A stretch of DNA of 60,851 bases from Agromyces sp. Soil535 (GTDB lineage: Bacteria; Actinomycetota; Actinomycetes; Actinomycetales; Microbacteriaceae). The notes under the pieces are model-generated. The model was not told the origin of the DNA. It worked only from the letters and a program-made list of their open reading frames with translations, and searched no databases. The DNA is taken from assembly GCF_001428255.1 (NCBI RefSeq), contig NZ_LMRW01000023.1, positions 1-60,851 of the forward strand, written 5' to 3'. Shown here piece by piece: positions 26,063 through 34,673 of this stretch (the stretch's first letter is position 1; each line of letters starts with the position of its first letter). The position numbers and the translations under genes are program-made.

Positions 26063-27538
26063 ATGCACGACACCGCAACCGAGCACGAGCGACTCCTTCT
26101 CGATTCCATCCCCGACCGCCTCCTCATCGGCGGCGCGTGGTGCCCTGCGTCGAACAGGCAGACCTTCGACGTGGACGACCCGGCGACGGGATCCGTCCTG
26201 AAGTCGATCGCCGACGCCTCGTCGGCCGACGGGATTCGTGCATTCGATGCGGCGGTGGTCGCCCAGGCCGGATGGGCGAACACCGCCCCCCGGGTTCGCG
26301 GCGAGATCCTCCACCGCACGTTCGACCTGCTGCAGGAACGCCGCGACGACGTGGCGCTGCTGATCTCGCTCGAGATGGGCAAGCCCCTCGCCGAAGCCCA
26401 GGGAGGGGTCACCTACGGCGCGGAGTTCCTCCGCTGGTTCTCCGAGGAGGCGGTGCGCATCTCGGGCCGCTTCGGCGACAACCGGGAGGGCACCGGCCGC
26501 ATGGGGGTCTCACAGCGGCCGGTGGGTCCCTGCTACCTGATCACGCCGTGGAACTTCCCGATGGCGATGGCGACACGGAAGATCGCCCCCGCCCTCGCGG
26601 CCGGCTGCACCGTCGTCGTGAAGCCGGCGGAGGTCACACCGCTGACCACCATGTTCCTCGCGACGCTGTTCGAGCAGGCGGGCCTGCCCGCGGGTGTGCT
26701 CAACATCGTCACCACCACGAGCTCGGCCGCGGTGTTCGAGCCGATCATCGCCGACCCGCGGCTTCGCAAGCTCTCCTTCACCGGTTCGACTCCGGTGGGG
26801 CGCACGCTGATCAGGCAGGCCGCGGACAACGTGCTGCGCACGTCAATGGAACTCGGCGGCAACGCCCCGTTCGTGGTGTACGAGGACGCCGACCTCGACA
26901 AGGCGGTCGACGGGGCGATGGCCGCGAAGTTCCGCAACGTCGGCCAGGCCTGCACGGCCGCGAACCACTTCATCGTGCACACCGCGGTGGCCGACGACTT
27001 CGCTTCCCGGCTCGCAGCGAAGGTGTCGGCGATGCGCATCGGGCGCGGCACCGAGGCCGACCTCGCCGTCGGACCCGTGATCAACGCGAAGGCGGTGGAG
27101 AAGGCCGCCTCGCTCGTCACCGACGCCGTCGCGCGCGGCGCGACGGTCCTCACGGGAGGTCGGCCCATCGAGCGTGCGGGCAGCTTCTACGAGCCCACCG
27201 TCATCATCGGGGTGCCCGCCGATGCCGAGATCCTCCGGGAGGAGATCTTCGGACCCGTGGTCTCGATCATCGAGTTCGCCGACGAGGCCGAAGCGGCCCG
27301 CCTGGCCAACGACACCGAGTACGGGCTCGTGAGCTACGTGTTCACCGAGTCTCTCGCCCGTGCCAACCGGATGATCGACGCGCTCGACACCGGAATGATG
27401 GGTGTCAACGTCGGCGTGCTCTCCCATGCGGCAGCTCCGTTCGGTGGAGTGAAGCAGTCCGGCGTCGGGCGCGAGGGCGGCGCCGAGGGTATCCACGAGT
27501 ACCTTTCCACCAAGTACACCCTCATCCCCAACGTCTGA
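26063..27538 (+). CDS. NAD(P)-dependent succinate-semialdehyde-type aldehyde dehydrogenase
   Basis: 491 residues, full-length aldehyde dehydrogenase. Seen: LITPWNFPMAMATRKIAPAL, the cofactor loop FTGSTPVGRTL, catalytic Glu in MELGGNAPFVV, catalytic Cys in GQACTAANHF, and EEIFGPVVSI. Closest by eye to GabD-type succinate-semialdehyde dehydrogenases. It could also act as HpaE on the primary ring-cleavage semialdehyde, since no other such gene is in the cluster. Placed 15 bases after the aldolase. Confidence 0.9.
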   Translation: MHDTATEHERLLLDSIPDRLLIGGAWCPASNRQTFDVDDPATGSVLKSIADASSADGIRAFDAAVVAQAGWANTAPRVRGEILHRTFDLLQERRDDVALLISLEMGKPLAEAQGGVTYGAEFLRWFSEEAVRISGRFGDNREGTGRMGVSQRPVGPCYLITPWNFPMAMATRKIAPALAAGCTVVVKPAEVTPLTTMFLATLFEQAGLPAGVLNIVTTTSSAAVFEPIIADPRLRKLSFTGSTPVGRTLIRQAADNVLRTSMELGGNAPFVVYEDADLDKAVDGAMAAKFRNVGQACTAANHFIVHTAVADDFASRLAAKVSAMRIGRGTEADLAVGPVINAKAVEKAASLVTDAVARGATVLTGGRPIERAGSFYEPTVIIGVPADAEILREEIFGPVVSIIEFADEAEAARLANDTEYGLVSYVFTESLARANRMIDALDTGMMGVNVGVLSHAAAPFGGVKQSGVGREGGAEGIHEYLSTKYTLIPNV

Positions 27539-27558
27539 CCTGCCAGGAGAGATCCACC

Positions 27559-28383
27559 ATGCCGACGACCCGTTTCACCGTCACCGGATCGTCGCAAGTG
27601 ACGCCGACCATCACGCGCGTGCACCTCAGGACAGATGACCTGTCCGCATTCGCGGACAGCACGTTCACCGATCGGTACGTCAAGCTCGTCTTCCCGAAGA
27701 CCGGCGTGGAGTATCCGGACCAGATTGACGTGCGCGGCCTGCGAGGCGTCCTCCCGGCCGAACAGCTGCCCGACGTGCGAACGTACACGGTGCTCCACCC
27801 CGACGGGGAGGCGGGCACGATCGACATCGACTTCGTCCTGCACGGGCCGGTCGGCATCGCGGGGCCGTGGGCGTCCGCGGCGAAGCCCGGCGACGAGCTG
27901 ATCGTGAACGGGCCGGGTGGTGCGTACCGCCCCGACCCCGACGCGGCGTGGCACCTGCTCGTCGGAGACGAATCCGCCATTCCGGCGATCACTGCGGCGC
28001 TGGACGCCCTGCCGGGCGACGCGGTCGCCCGGGTCGTGCTCGTCGTCGATTCCGTCGAGCACGAGCCCCGGCTGATGCTGCCGCGGGACGGGGCCGTCAC
28101 CTTCGTGCACCGCGGCGGCGACACGGGCGCCGAGCTCGAGGGGGCCATGCGCGCGGTCGAGTGGCTAGATGGTCCGGTCCACGCCTTCGTCCACGGCGAA
28201 GCAGAGGAGATCATGAAGAGCGTCCGCCCCTACCTGCGTGCCGAACGCGGGGTGCCGCGTGAGTCGCTGTCGATCTCCGGGTACTGGAGGCGGGGGAGGA
28301 CCGAGGACGGGTTCCGCGAGTGGAAGGCAGAGCAGGCTCGCCTGGACGGCGAGCGGGAGACGCCGAAGGGCGGCCGCCGTTGA
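27559..28383 (+). CDS. Siderophore-interacting-protein-family flavin oxidoreductase
   Basis: 274 residues from the ATG at 27559, 20 bases after the dehydrogenase stop. SIP-family flavoreductase: TYTVLHPDGEAGTIDIDFVLHG (FAD binding; residues about 75-95), GPVGIAGPWASAAKPGD, LLVGDESAIPAI (NAD(P)H site) and the C-terminal SISGYWRRGRTEDGF. Family members reduce ferric siderophores or flavins. As the last gene of a meta-cleavage operon it may instead reactivate an oxidised Fe(III) dioxygenase or feed electrons to an oxygenase, a role otherwise filled by ferredoxins. Confidence 0.85.
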   Translation: MPTTRFTVTGSSQVTPTITRVHLRTDDLSAFADSTFTDRYVKLVFPKTGVEYPDQIDVRGLRGVLPAEQLPDVRTYTVLHPDGEAGTIDIDFVLHGPVGIAGPWASAAKPGDELIVNGPGGAYRPDPDAAWHLLVGDESAIPAITAALDALPGDAVARVVLVVDSVEHEPRLMLPRDGAVTFVHRGGDTGAELEGAMRAVEWLDGPVHAFVHGEAEEIMKSVRPYLRAERGVPRESLSISGYWRRGRTEDGFREWKAEQARLDGERETPKGGRR

Positions 28384-28403
28384 TGGCGACCGCCCTTCGG
28401 CGT
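28360..28403. terminator. Bidirectional hairpin between convergent operons
   Basis: Perfect 14-bp stem: ACGCCGAAGGGCGG at 28360-28373 pairs with CCGCCCTTCGGCGT at 28390-28403. It straddles the stop of the rightward flavin oxidoreductase and lies just beyond the end of the leftward demethylase at 28412, so it can stop both transcripts. No T-run on either side. Confidence 0.7.
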
Positions 28404-28411
28404 GCTGGTGC

Positions 28412-29773
28412 CTAGCGGTTGCCCGATCCCTCGGTCGCCTCGCTGAAGGGGCGAGCGATGATCGTTGCGCGCACCGTCGTCTGGGTGTGACGCTCAACAG
28501 CCTTGTTCGGCGAACCGCCGTTCGGCTCGCCCCAAACCAGCTCGACCCGGTCTCCGATGCGGTGCTCGTCCTCGTCGATCATGCCGAGCGAGATCCATCC
28601 GCGGACGTTCGACGAGTAGTTCGGCAGCATCGCGATGCCGACGAGCTCGCCGTCCTTCTCGATGCGGTCCCACTGGGACGCCGTGTAGAAGGCGGCCGGC
28701 ATCTCGATGTACTTGAAGCGCTTGTCGCCCTCTTCGTACATGCTCGCGAAGATCTTCGCGACATCCTCACGCTCCCACTTGATCCACGCCTTGACGCGGC
28801 GCTTCTCGTCGATTCGGCGTTCGAGCGCCTCCCGGCCGATGAACTCGTGGTCGAACTTCGCGATGTGGGTGTAGCCGATGTCCCACGGCGTGACGTAGTA
28901 GTCCTCGATGTCGTCGGAGACGAAGCTGCCTCCGAGCGCGAGGTTCGCCTCGAAGGACTTGGCGGGCAGCCACTCGCGGAACGGCTTCATCTCCTCGCTG
29001 CTGTAAATCGCAGGCACGGTGTTCGCGATCCAGCCGGACTCGCCTGCGACCGACGCGTACGCGCGCCCGCCGATCTGGGTGATGCCGTACTCCGCGCCGG
29101 CCTCGAGCAGCGTCGAACGCACGCCCTCGAGGTCCTCCCACGGGCCGAAGAACTCCAGGCCCGGGAACCCGGACATGCGGTGGTTCAGTGCAGTGGTCTC
29201 GTACTTGCCGATCTTGAACTTGCCCATGTGGAAGAACTTGATCTCGGGCAGCGGCCCCCCGTTGACCTTCTCGAAGATGTGGTCGGCGTTCGGGCCCTGC
29301 AGTTGTAGGCGGTAGAACTCTCGACCGTTTGGGTTGGAGACGCTCCGCTCGTCACGGCTGAGGGTGACGTCGTAGTCGCCGGTCTCGGCGTGGAACTGGA
29401 CCCAGTTCGACACCGGCGGACGGCCGACGATCCGGACGTGGTTCTCGTCCAGGCAGAACAGGATGGCGTCGCCGATCATGTAGCCATCGTGGCCGACCGC
29501 GATGAGCTGCTTCGCCTTCATCGGACCGAACCCCTTAAAGCTGTTCGCGCCGATGTCGGACAGGAGCCTGTACGTGTCGGGGCCCTTCACCGTGAGGTCG
29601 TTCATGTGCAGCGACAGGTCCATCAGGGCCGCCGACTTCCGCCAGGACTCCTGCTCGTCGCGCCAGTTGCTGAACTCCGGCTTGACGGGGAACTGATAAG
29701 CGCCGGAACGCCCGCTCTGCAGGAGCTTCAGCGGGCCGCCGGCGGCCTGGATCTCGTCTTCGAGACTTGCCAT
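28412..29773 (-). CDS. GcvT/LigM-type THF-dependent demethylase
   Basis: 453 residues from the ATG at 29773, selected by AAAGGAAA upstream. The layout follows LigM-type aryl O-demethylases: LMDLSLHMNDLTVKGPDTY, GANSFKGFGPMKAKQL, RMSGFPGLEFFGPWED, ESGWIANTVPAIYSSEEM, GGSFVSDDIEDYYVTPWDIG and FDHEFIGREALE. Established relatives transfer a methoxy methyl of vanillate, syringate or dicamba to THF to give 5-methyl-THF. Of the four family members in this window it is the closest by eye to LigM. It is read leftward from a promoter carrying two copies of the TTACAG-N4-CTGTAA palindrome, so it belongs to the MarR-controlled folate island. Confidence 0.88.
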   Translation of the reverse strand: MASLEDEIQAAGGPLKLLQSGRSGAYQFPVKPEFSNWRDEQESWRKSAALMDLSLHMNDLTVKGPDTYRLLSDIGANSFKGFGPMKAKQLIAVGHDGYMIGDAILFCLDENHVRIVGRPPVSNWVQFHAETGDYDVTLSRDERSVSNPNGREFYRLQLQGPNADHIFEKVNGGPLPEIKFFHMGKFKIGKYETTALNHRMSGFPGLEFFGPWEDLEGVRSTLLEAGAEYGITQIGGRAYASVAGESGWIANTVPAIYSSEEMKPFREWLPAKSFEANLALGGSFVSDDIEDYYVTPWDIGYTHIAKFDHEFIGREALERRIDEKRRVKAWIKWEREDVAKIFASMYEEGDKRFKYIEMPAAFYTASQWDRIEKDGELVGIAMLPNYSSNVRGWISLGMIDEDEHRIGDRVELVWGEPNGGSPNKAVERHTQTTVRATIIARPFSEATEGSGNR

Positions 29774-29823
29774 GGTATTTCCTTTCGGCAATGGTGCCCG
29801 CTTCGGCGCGGGATCCTCACCAC

Positions 29824-29862
29824 CTTATAACAGATATCTGTCATGATGACAGAGAACTGTTA
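29824..29862 (-). promoter_or_regulatory. Promoter with two MarR-type palindromes
   Basis: Two operator-like palindromes of one consensus: TAACAG-ATAT-CTGTCA at 29828-29843 and TGACAG-AGAA-CTGTTA at 29847-29862, spaced 19 bp centre to centre. Read leftward, a -35 CTGTCA (29847-29852) and -10 TATAAG (29824-29829) are 17 bp apart, so the first palindrome fills the spacer and the second covers the -35. Binding would block RNA polymerase for the demethylase at 28412-29773. Confidence 0.7.
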
Positions 29863-30669
29863 ATGCGAGACGAGCGACCTCAGCACGTCGCGTGTGTATT
29901 CGACCTGATGTACCCGTAGCCCCCACACGCCGGCTTCAGCGCCGATCAGGCTGATGGCAGCCGTCATCACGTCCCGGGAGGCGGGGGAGTCGAGGTCGCC
30001 GAGCGTGGCGCCCAGAAAACGCTTGCGAGAATGTCCGAGAAGGATCGGTGCCCCGAGGGAGCGTAGTTCGCCGAGTCCGCCGATGATCTCCCAGTTCTGG
30101 GGCGCGGACTTGCCGAAGCCCAGGCCTGGGTCGAGGATCACCCGCTCGAGTCCGGCCTCGCGGCAGCTCTCCAGTCGCTGCCCGAGATCATCGACCACGG
30201 AGGCCAGAATGCTCCCTGGTGGCGGGGGGCTGTCGGCGCCGCCGGCCCAATGTGATGCGATGAAGGTGGCGTTCGATTCTGCGACGACACCGAGCATTCG
30301 CGGATCGCACAGTCCTCCGGACACGTCATTGATGAATTCGGCACCCTCTGCAAGTGCAGCCAGGGCGACTTCACTGCGGCGCGTGTCTACGCTGACCCTG
30401 ATTCCGCGCCGGACGAGACGCTCGATCACGTGCCGGACCCGGCGAAGTTCTTCCTCCGCCGAAACCGTGGACGCGCCTGGTCGAGTGGATTCGCCACCCA
30501 CGTCGATGATGTGCGCCCCACACGCGACAAGCTGCAGCGCGTGCTGCTCGGCGCGCTCCACGGTGGTGAATCGACCACCGTCGCTGAAGGAGTCGGGAGT
30601 GACGTTGAGAACGCCGACGATGCGCGCGCCGCGACGTCGCGACGACGTGCTCACCTCAAGTGTTTCCAT
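29860..30669 (-). CDS. folP: Dihydropteroate synthase
   Basis: 269 residues from the ATG at 30669. All signature blocks are present: GVLNVTPDSFSDGG, GGESTRPGA, FINDVSGG, DPGLGFGK, GHSRKRFLG and RVHQVEYTRDVL. It joins p-aminobenzoate to hydroxymethyl-dihydropterin diphosphate to make dihydropteroate in the cytoplasm. The gene stands apart from the usual chromosomal folate operon and is divergent from marR with one shared palindrome between them. Its last bases overlap the palindromes of the demethylase promoter. Likely an extra, island-specific copy that raises folate supply. Confidence 0.93.
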   Translation of the reverse strand: METLEVSTSSRRRGARIVGVLNVTPDSFSDGGRFTTVERAEQHALQLVACGAHIIDVGGESTRPGASTVSAEEELRRVRHVIERLVRRGIRVSVDTRRSEVALAALAEGAEFINDVSGGLCDPRMLGVVAESNATFIASHWAGGADSPPPPGSILASVVDDLGQRLESCREAGLERVILDPGLGFGKSAPQNWEIIGGLGELRSLGAPILLGHSRKRFLGATLGDLDSPASRDVMTAAISLIGAEAGVWGLRVHQVEYTRDVLRSLVSH

Positions 30670-30700
30670 ATTCAAACCACGTTGAACGGATATGTAATAG

Positions 30701-30716
30701 TTACAGATCACTGTAA
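30701..30716. promoter_or_regulatory. Perfect MarR-type operator TTACAG-ATCA-CTGTAA
   Basis: A perfect 6-bp dyad with a 4-base centre between the divergent folP (start 30669) and marR (start 30769). A rightward -10-like TAAACT overlaps its right arm at 30714-30719, and leftward -35/-10-like elements flank it. It would serve autoregulation of marR and control of folP. Confidence 0.72.
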
Positions 30717-30768
30717 ACTACCACTACACTTGCAACTGTTCACTTCAATCGCCGCATCGGGAGGAAAC

Positions 30769-31266
30769 ATGTCGACGACATCCCCAATCTCCGCGGAATT
30801 CTCGTGGGAAGAAAGTCTTCCGTACACACTGTGGCGAACCCAGAACGCTGTTCACCGGTTCGTGCAGTCCGAGGTCGAGGACCTCGGCGTTACGGTGACG
30901 CAGCTCGGGCTGGCCGTACACCTTCACAAGCTCGGCCCTCTGTCTGCTTCGGACATGTCTCGGGGCTTCCGGATCACCCCACAGAGCGTGGCCACCGCGC
31001 TCGCTCGTCTTGACCGCATCGGATGGGTGCGGCGGCAGCCGCACCCGGTGCACGGCCGCGTGGTGCTCTACACGATGACGGATGTGGGGCTCCGCGGCGT
31101 GAACGAGGGGACGAAACGAATGGCCGGAGTCACGGCGCGGGTAGCCGGAATCGTCTCCGATAGCGACGCGGAGGAAGCGGTGGTGAGCGAGCTTCGCAGA
31201 ATCCTCCACGCGCTCGAGGGGAGCAGTCGGCCGATGGAGCTCCTCTGGCCGGTCCAAGGTCGCTGA
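30769..31266 (+). CDS. MarR-family regulator, first copy
   Basis: 165 residues from the ATG at 30769 after GGGAGGAAAC. MarR fold: LWRTQNAVHRFVQ, LGPLSASDMSRGFRIT (recognition region), PQSVATALARLDRIGWV, and the wing RRQPHPVHGRVVLYTMTD. It closely resembles the second MarR at 40474-40965; both share the end motif RPMELLWP. It sits beside a perfect copy of the palindrome found at three promoters of the island, so it is the prime candidate to bind it. MarR proteins typically release DNA on binding an aromatic acid, which fits a methoxy-aromatic inducer. Confidence 0.9.
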   Translation: MSTTSPISAEFSWEESLPYTLWRTQNAVHRFVQSEVEDLGVTVTQLGLAVHLHKLGPLSASDMSRGFRITPQSVATALARLDRIGWVRRQPHPVHGRVVLYTMTDVGLRGVNEGTKRMAGVTARVAGIVSDSDAEEAVVSELRRILHALEGSSRPMELLWPVQGR

Positions 31267-31363
31267 AGCAGACCTTCAACTACTTGGCGCGCGATCGCGG
31301 AAGATCCGCTCTCGCGCCGGGCAACAGAAAACACGAGCAGTACTCAATGGAGAGGAACTTCAC

Positions 31364-32734
31364 ATGGCTGCACCGAGCCTTCAGGACGGCATCGACCAGG
31401 CAGGATCCCCGATCCGGCTTCTCTGGAAGCCTGACGCCGCGCCATGGGCGCCGCCCGTAGTGGATGCCGAGTACGTGGGATGGGCCGCAGAACAGGACGC
31501 GTGGCGAACGGGTGTTGCGATCAGCGACCTCTCGTACCACATGTCGGACACGTTCCTCGAGGGCCCGGACGTCGTCCGACTCCTGAGCGACGTGAGTGCG
31601 AACAACTACGAGAACTTCGCGATCGGCCAAGCCAAGCAATTCATCCCGGTGGCTCGCGACGGCAACATCATCTCGGACGGCATCCTGCTCCGAACCGGCG
31701 AGGCCACGTTCGTCCTGAGCGGTGTGCCCGCGGCCCAGAACTGGGTCGCGTACCACGCCGAGCATGGAGGCTACGACGTGGCCTTCTCAGTCGATCCAGA
31801 TCGCTCCTTCATCCGTGAGGACCCGCGCCTCTTCCGGCTCCAAGTGCAGGGACCCAGGGCTCTCGCCCTCGTTGAAGAGGCATTCGGCGCACCGCTGCCC
31901 GAGACGAAGTTCTTCCACTCGACCATGGTCAACCTCGCCGGCCGCAACATCCGTGCACTCCGGCACGGCATGGCCGGTCAGGCGGGCTTCGAGTTCATCG
32001 GCGACTATGCCGATCACGATGCAGTCAAGGACGCGCTGCTGAACGCCGGCGAGCCACTCGGCGTCGCGCACCTCGGCGCCATGAGCTACGCGACGAACGG
32101 CGTCGAAAGCGGATGGATTCCGACCCCCACCCCCGCGATCTACACCGACCCCGATCTGCAGGACCTGCGCCGGAACCTCGGCCTGTTCTCGTTCGAGGGG
32201 CAGAACCCGCTCTACGGCAGCTTCTACTCCGATGACATCACGGACTTCTACACGTCGCCGTGGGAGCTCGGTTATGGGCGCTCGCTCTCGTTCAATCACG
32301 ACTTCATCGGGCGGGAAGCGCTCGAGCGCGAGCGCAACGAGGTATCCCGTACGAAGGTCACCCTCGAATTCGATCTGGACGACGTCAGGGAGGCCATCGG
32401 GCCCGACGCCGAATATGCCCTGAGCTATGGGCGATACCGCGTCGAAGCTCCGCAGGGCGGCCTCGTCGGCACGGCGTTCTACACGGCCCGGATCGCGCCG
32501 GTGGGCACGGTGCTCTCCCTGGCTCTCGTCGACCATGCCGTCGCGACGCCGGGCATCGAGGTCGAGGTTGTCTGGGGGCAGCATCCCGGGCACGGAACCG
32601 CTCCAGACGCAGACCTCGGCCTGCCGCGAATCCGTGCCACGGTGCAGCCGACGCCGTACGACGAGTTCGCACGGACGCGCTACCGCCAGGGTGGTCAGGG
32701 CGTCCGCACGCTGTACAGCCTCGGTCAGAGCTGA
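31364..32734 (+). CDS. GcvT/LigM-type THF-dependent demethylase, tandem copy 1
   Basis: 456 residues, ATG after AGAGGAAC. It shares long near-identical blocks with the gene at 35598: SDLSYHMSDT, SANNYENFAIGQAKQFIPVA, HGMAGQAG, ESGWIPTPTPAIYTDP and LSFNHDFIGREALE. The block ESGWIP-PAIYT is also in the LigM-like protein at 28412. It is expected to bind THF and accept a methyl group from a methoxylated or N/S-methylated substrate. It precedes metF, purU and folD, which process the methyl-THF it would form. A hairpin after the gene separates it from metF, which has its own promoter. Confidence 0.88.
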   Translation: MAAPSLQDGIDQAGSPIRLLWKPDAAPWAPPVVDAEYVGWAAEQDAWRTGVAISDLSYHMSDTFLEGPDVVRLLSDVSANNYENFAIGQAKQFIPVARDGNIISDGILLRTGEATFVLSGVPAAQNWVAYHAEHGGYDVAFSVDPDRSFIREDPRLFRLQVQGPRALALVEEAFGAPLPETKFFHSTMVNLAGRNIRALRHGMAGQAGFEFIGDYADHDAVKDALLNAGEPLGVAHLGAMSYATNGVESGWIPTPTPAIYTDPDLQDLRRNLGLFSFEGQNPLYGSFYSDDITDFYTSPWELGYGRSLSFNHDFIGREALERERNEVSRTKVTLEFDLDDVREAIGPDAEYALSYGRYRVEAPQGGLVGTAFYTARIAPVGTVLSLALVDHAVATPGIEVEVVWGQHPGHGTAPDADLGLPRIRATVQPTPYDEFARTRYRQGGQGVRTLYSLGQS

Positions 32735-32747
32735 GGCGAATCATCGG

Positions 32748-32783
32748 ACTCCTCCCGTCCGCCGGGGATGCGGCGGGAGGAGT
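32748..32783 (+). terminator. Hairpin after demethylase copy 1
   Basis: ACTCCTCCCG (32748-32757) pairs perfectly with CGGGAGGAGT (32774-32783) across a 16-base GC-rich loop. It begins 14 bases after the demethylase stop and ends before the metF promoter, so it likely ends that transcript. Confidence 0.65.
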
Positions 32784-32794
32784 TCGTTGATTGC

Positions 32795-32823
32795 GTGACT
32801 TTTACAGATGTCTGTAATAATAT
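32795..32823 (+). promoter_or_regulatory. metF promoter with MarR-type operator in the spacer
   Basis: A perfect palindrome TTACAG-ATGT-CTGTAA occupies 32802-32817. It fills the 17-bp spacer between a -35-like GTGACT (32795-32800) and a -10-like TAATAT (32818-32823). It is the same architecture as at the 28412-29773 promoter and would give tight repression of the metF-purU-folD operon. Confidence 0.75.
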
Positions 32824-32915
32824 GAGTCACGTGAAATAGTTCTGCGACAGTGCACCACAAGGAAGTCCATGCACTCTCTGCCACCCCGGAACTCACATCA
32901 GGCGAAAGGAAGCCG

Positions 32916-33770
32916 ATGCTCAACACCATCTCCCCAGCGATGTTGCTGGAAGAGTTCTCACTTGAGATGACCGGTAAGGATGTCCCCGGACTCGAGGAGG
33001 CTGCGGATCTGATCCCGCCCTCGACGAGGATCAACGTGACCTTTCTGGGCAACGAGAACCTCGAGACGCGGCTGGCCACGTCGCGTGCGGTGCACGAACG
33101 AGGATTCACTCCCGTCCCGCACATCTCCGCTCGTCGGCTCGCCAGCCGCGGCCAGCTCGAGGAGTTCCTCGGCGCGCTCCGGGACCAAGGCACCTCATCC
33201 GAAGTATTCGTCGTCGGCGGCGACCCGCACACGCCCGAGGGTCCCTACGAGGATTCTCTCCAGGTCATCCAGACCGGTCTCCTGCAGGCCTACGGAGTCC
33301 ATCAGGTGGGCATCGGCGGTTATCCCGAAGGTCACCCCGACATCTCCGATGCTCAGTTGTGGAGCGCACTGACCGGCAAAGCCGCTGCGTTGAGGGAACA
33401 GGGCCTCGAGGGCACGATCATCACGCAGTTCGGATTCGATCTCGCCCCGGTGTTCTCCTGGATCGAGCGCGTCCGAGACCTCGGCATCGACCTCCCCATC
33501 AGGATCGGCGTCCCCGGCCCCGCGGGCATCAAGCGCCTCCTCACCTTCGCGGCGCGGTTCGGCATCTCCTCCAGCGCCGGCATCGCCAAGAAGTACGGGT
33601 TCTCGCTGACGAACCTGCTCGGCACCGCTGGTCCGGACAAGTTCATCACGCAGCTCACCGATGGCTACGACGCGGACAGGTACGGCGACTTGAAGCTGCA
33701 TTTCTACACATTCGGCGGCCTGCGGGCGACGTCGGAATGGATCACGTCGTTCTCGGAGGATCAGAAATGA
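32916..33770 (+). CDS. metF: 5,10-methylenetetrahydrofolate reductase-type enzyme
   Basis: 284 residues from the ATG at 32916 (AAAGGAAG before it); the frame extends further up, but that part lies in the leader. TIM-barrel MetF: SLEMTGKDVPGLEEAADLI, FVVGGDPHTPEG, VGIGGYPEGHPD, TQFGFDLAPVFSWIERV, GVPGPAGIKRLLTFAARFG and FYTFGGLRATSEWI. In biosynthesis MetF makes methyl-THF; in O-demethylation gene sets (LigM, dicamba demethylase) it runs the other way and oxidises methyl-THF to methylene-THF. First gene of metF-purU-folD with a four-base overlap to purU. Confidence 0.92.
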   Translation: MLNTISPAMLLEEFSLEMTGKDVPGLEEAADLIPPSTRINVTFLGNENLETRLATSRAVHERGFTPVPHISARRLASRGQLEEFLGALRDQGTSSEVFVVGGDPHTPEGPYEDSLQVIQTGLLQAYGVHQVGIGGYPEGHPDISDAQLWSALTGKAAALREQGLEGTIITQFGFDLAPVFSWIERVRDLGIDLPIRIGVPGPAGIKRLLTFAARFGISSSAGIAKKYGFSLTNLLGTAGPDKFITQLTDGYDADRYGDLKLHFYTFGGLRATSEWITSFSEDQK

Positions 33771-34672
33771 CCATGACCGAGGTGCGGACTGCGCCAGCGC
33801 CGGCGCTCAGCTCAGTTCGCGATCAGGCATGTCTGATCGTGCACGGAAGGGACCGTGCAGGCATCGTTGCTGCGACGTCCTCTGTGCTCGCCCGCCATGG
33901 CGCCAACATCGTGTCGCTCGACCAGTACAGCGACAACCCAGAAGGCGGTCGGTTCTATCAGCGCACCGTGTTCCATCTGGACGACTTGGTGGTCACTCGC
34001 GAGGCGCTCGAGAAGGACCTCGACGCGACACTCTCCGGTGTGTACGGTCTCGAGTGGACGCTCACTGACCGATCGTCGCTCAAGCGGGTGATCATCCTGG
34101 CGTCGAAGTCCGATCACTGCCTGCTCGACCTGCTCTGGCGTCACCGCCGCGGTGAACTTCCGATGACCGTGCCGATGGTGATCTCCAACCACACTGACCT
34201 GGCGGAGGAGGTCCGAGCCTTCGGCATTCCCTTCTTCCACGTGCCGTCGGTCGCTGGTCCGGACAAGTCAGCGGCAGAAGAGAAGATCGTCGAACTCATC
34301 AAGGGCAACGCCGACCTCGTCGTGCTCGCACGATACATGCAGATTCTGTCGCCTGGGTTCCTCGCAGCCGTTGGCGTACCGGTGATAAACATCCATCACT
34401 CGTTCCTTCCCGCGTTCATCGGTGCAGCGCCGTACCGCAAGGCCAAGGAACGCGGCGTGAAGCTCATCGGCGCGACTGCCCACTACGTCACCGAAGAACT
34501 CGACGAAGGTCCGATCATCGAGCAGGACGTTGTGCGCGTCTCCCACGCGGACACCGCGACCGACCTGCAGCGTCGGGGTGCAGATGTGGAGCGCGCGGTC
34601 CTTTCGCGCGCTGTCGCGTGGCATTGCGACGACCGGGTGATCCGTGCCGGCAAAGAGACGATCGTCTTCTGA
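33767..34672 (+). CDS. purU: Formyltetrahydrofolate deformylase
   Basis: 301 residues; the ATG at 33767 overlaps the metF stop (ATGA), with GGAGG a few bases upstream. N-terminal ACT domain ([20 protein letters not shown]) and C-terminal formyltransferase-like catalytic domain ([61 protein letters not shown] with the catalytic Asn-His-Asp set). It releases formate from 10-formyl-THF and returns THF for another round of demethylation. The formate is the substrate of the formate dehydrogenase at 6400-7557. Confidence 0.94.
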   Translation: MTMTEVRTAPAPALSSVRDQACLIVHGRDRAGIVAATSSVLARHGANIVSLDQYSDNPEGGRFYQRTVFHLDDLVVTREALEKDLDATLSGVYGLEWTLTDRSSLKRVIILASKSDHCLLDLLWRHRRGELPMTVPMVISNHTDLAEEVRAFGIPFFHVPSVAGPDKSAAEEKIVELIKGNADLVVLARYMQILSPGFLAAVGVPVINIHHSFLPAFIGAAPYRKAKERGVKLIGATAHYVTEELDEGPIIEQDVVRVSHADTATDLQRRGADVERAVLSRAVAWHCDDRVIRAGKETIVF

Positions 34673-34673
34673 G

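Noticed and set aside
25624..28383. A 919-codon open frame spanning the aldolase, aldehyde dehydrogenase and flavin oxidoreductase
   Set aside because: Only its last 274 codons are real (flavin oxidoreductase); the rest is a shadow of the aldolase and dehydrogenase frames with Arg/Pro-rich composition.
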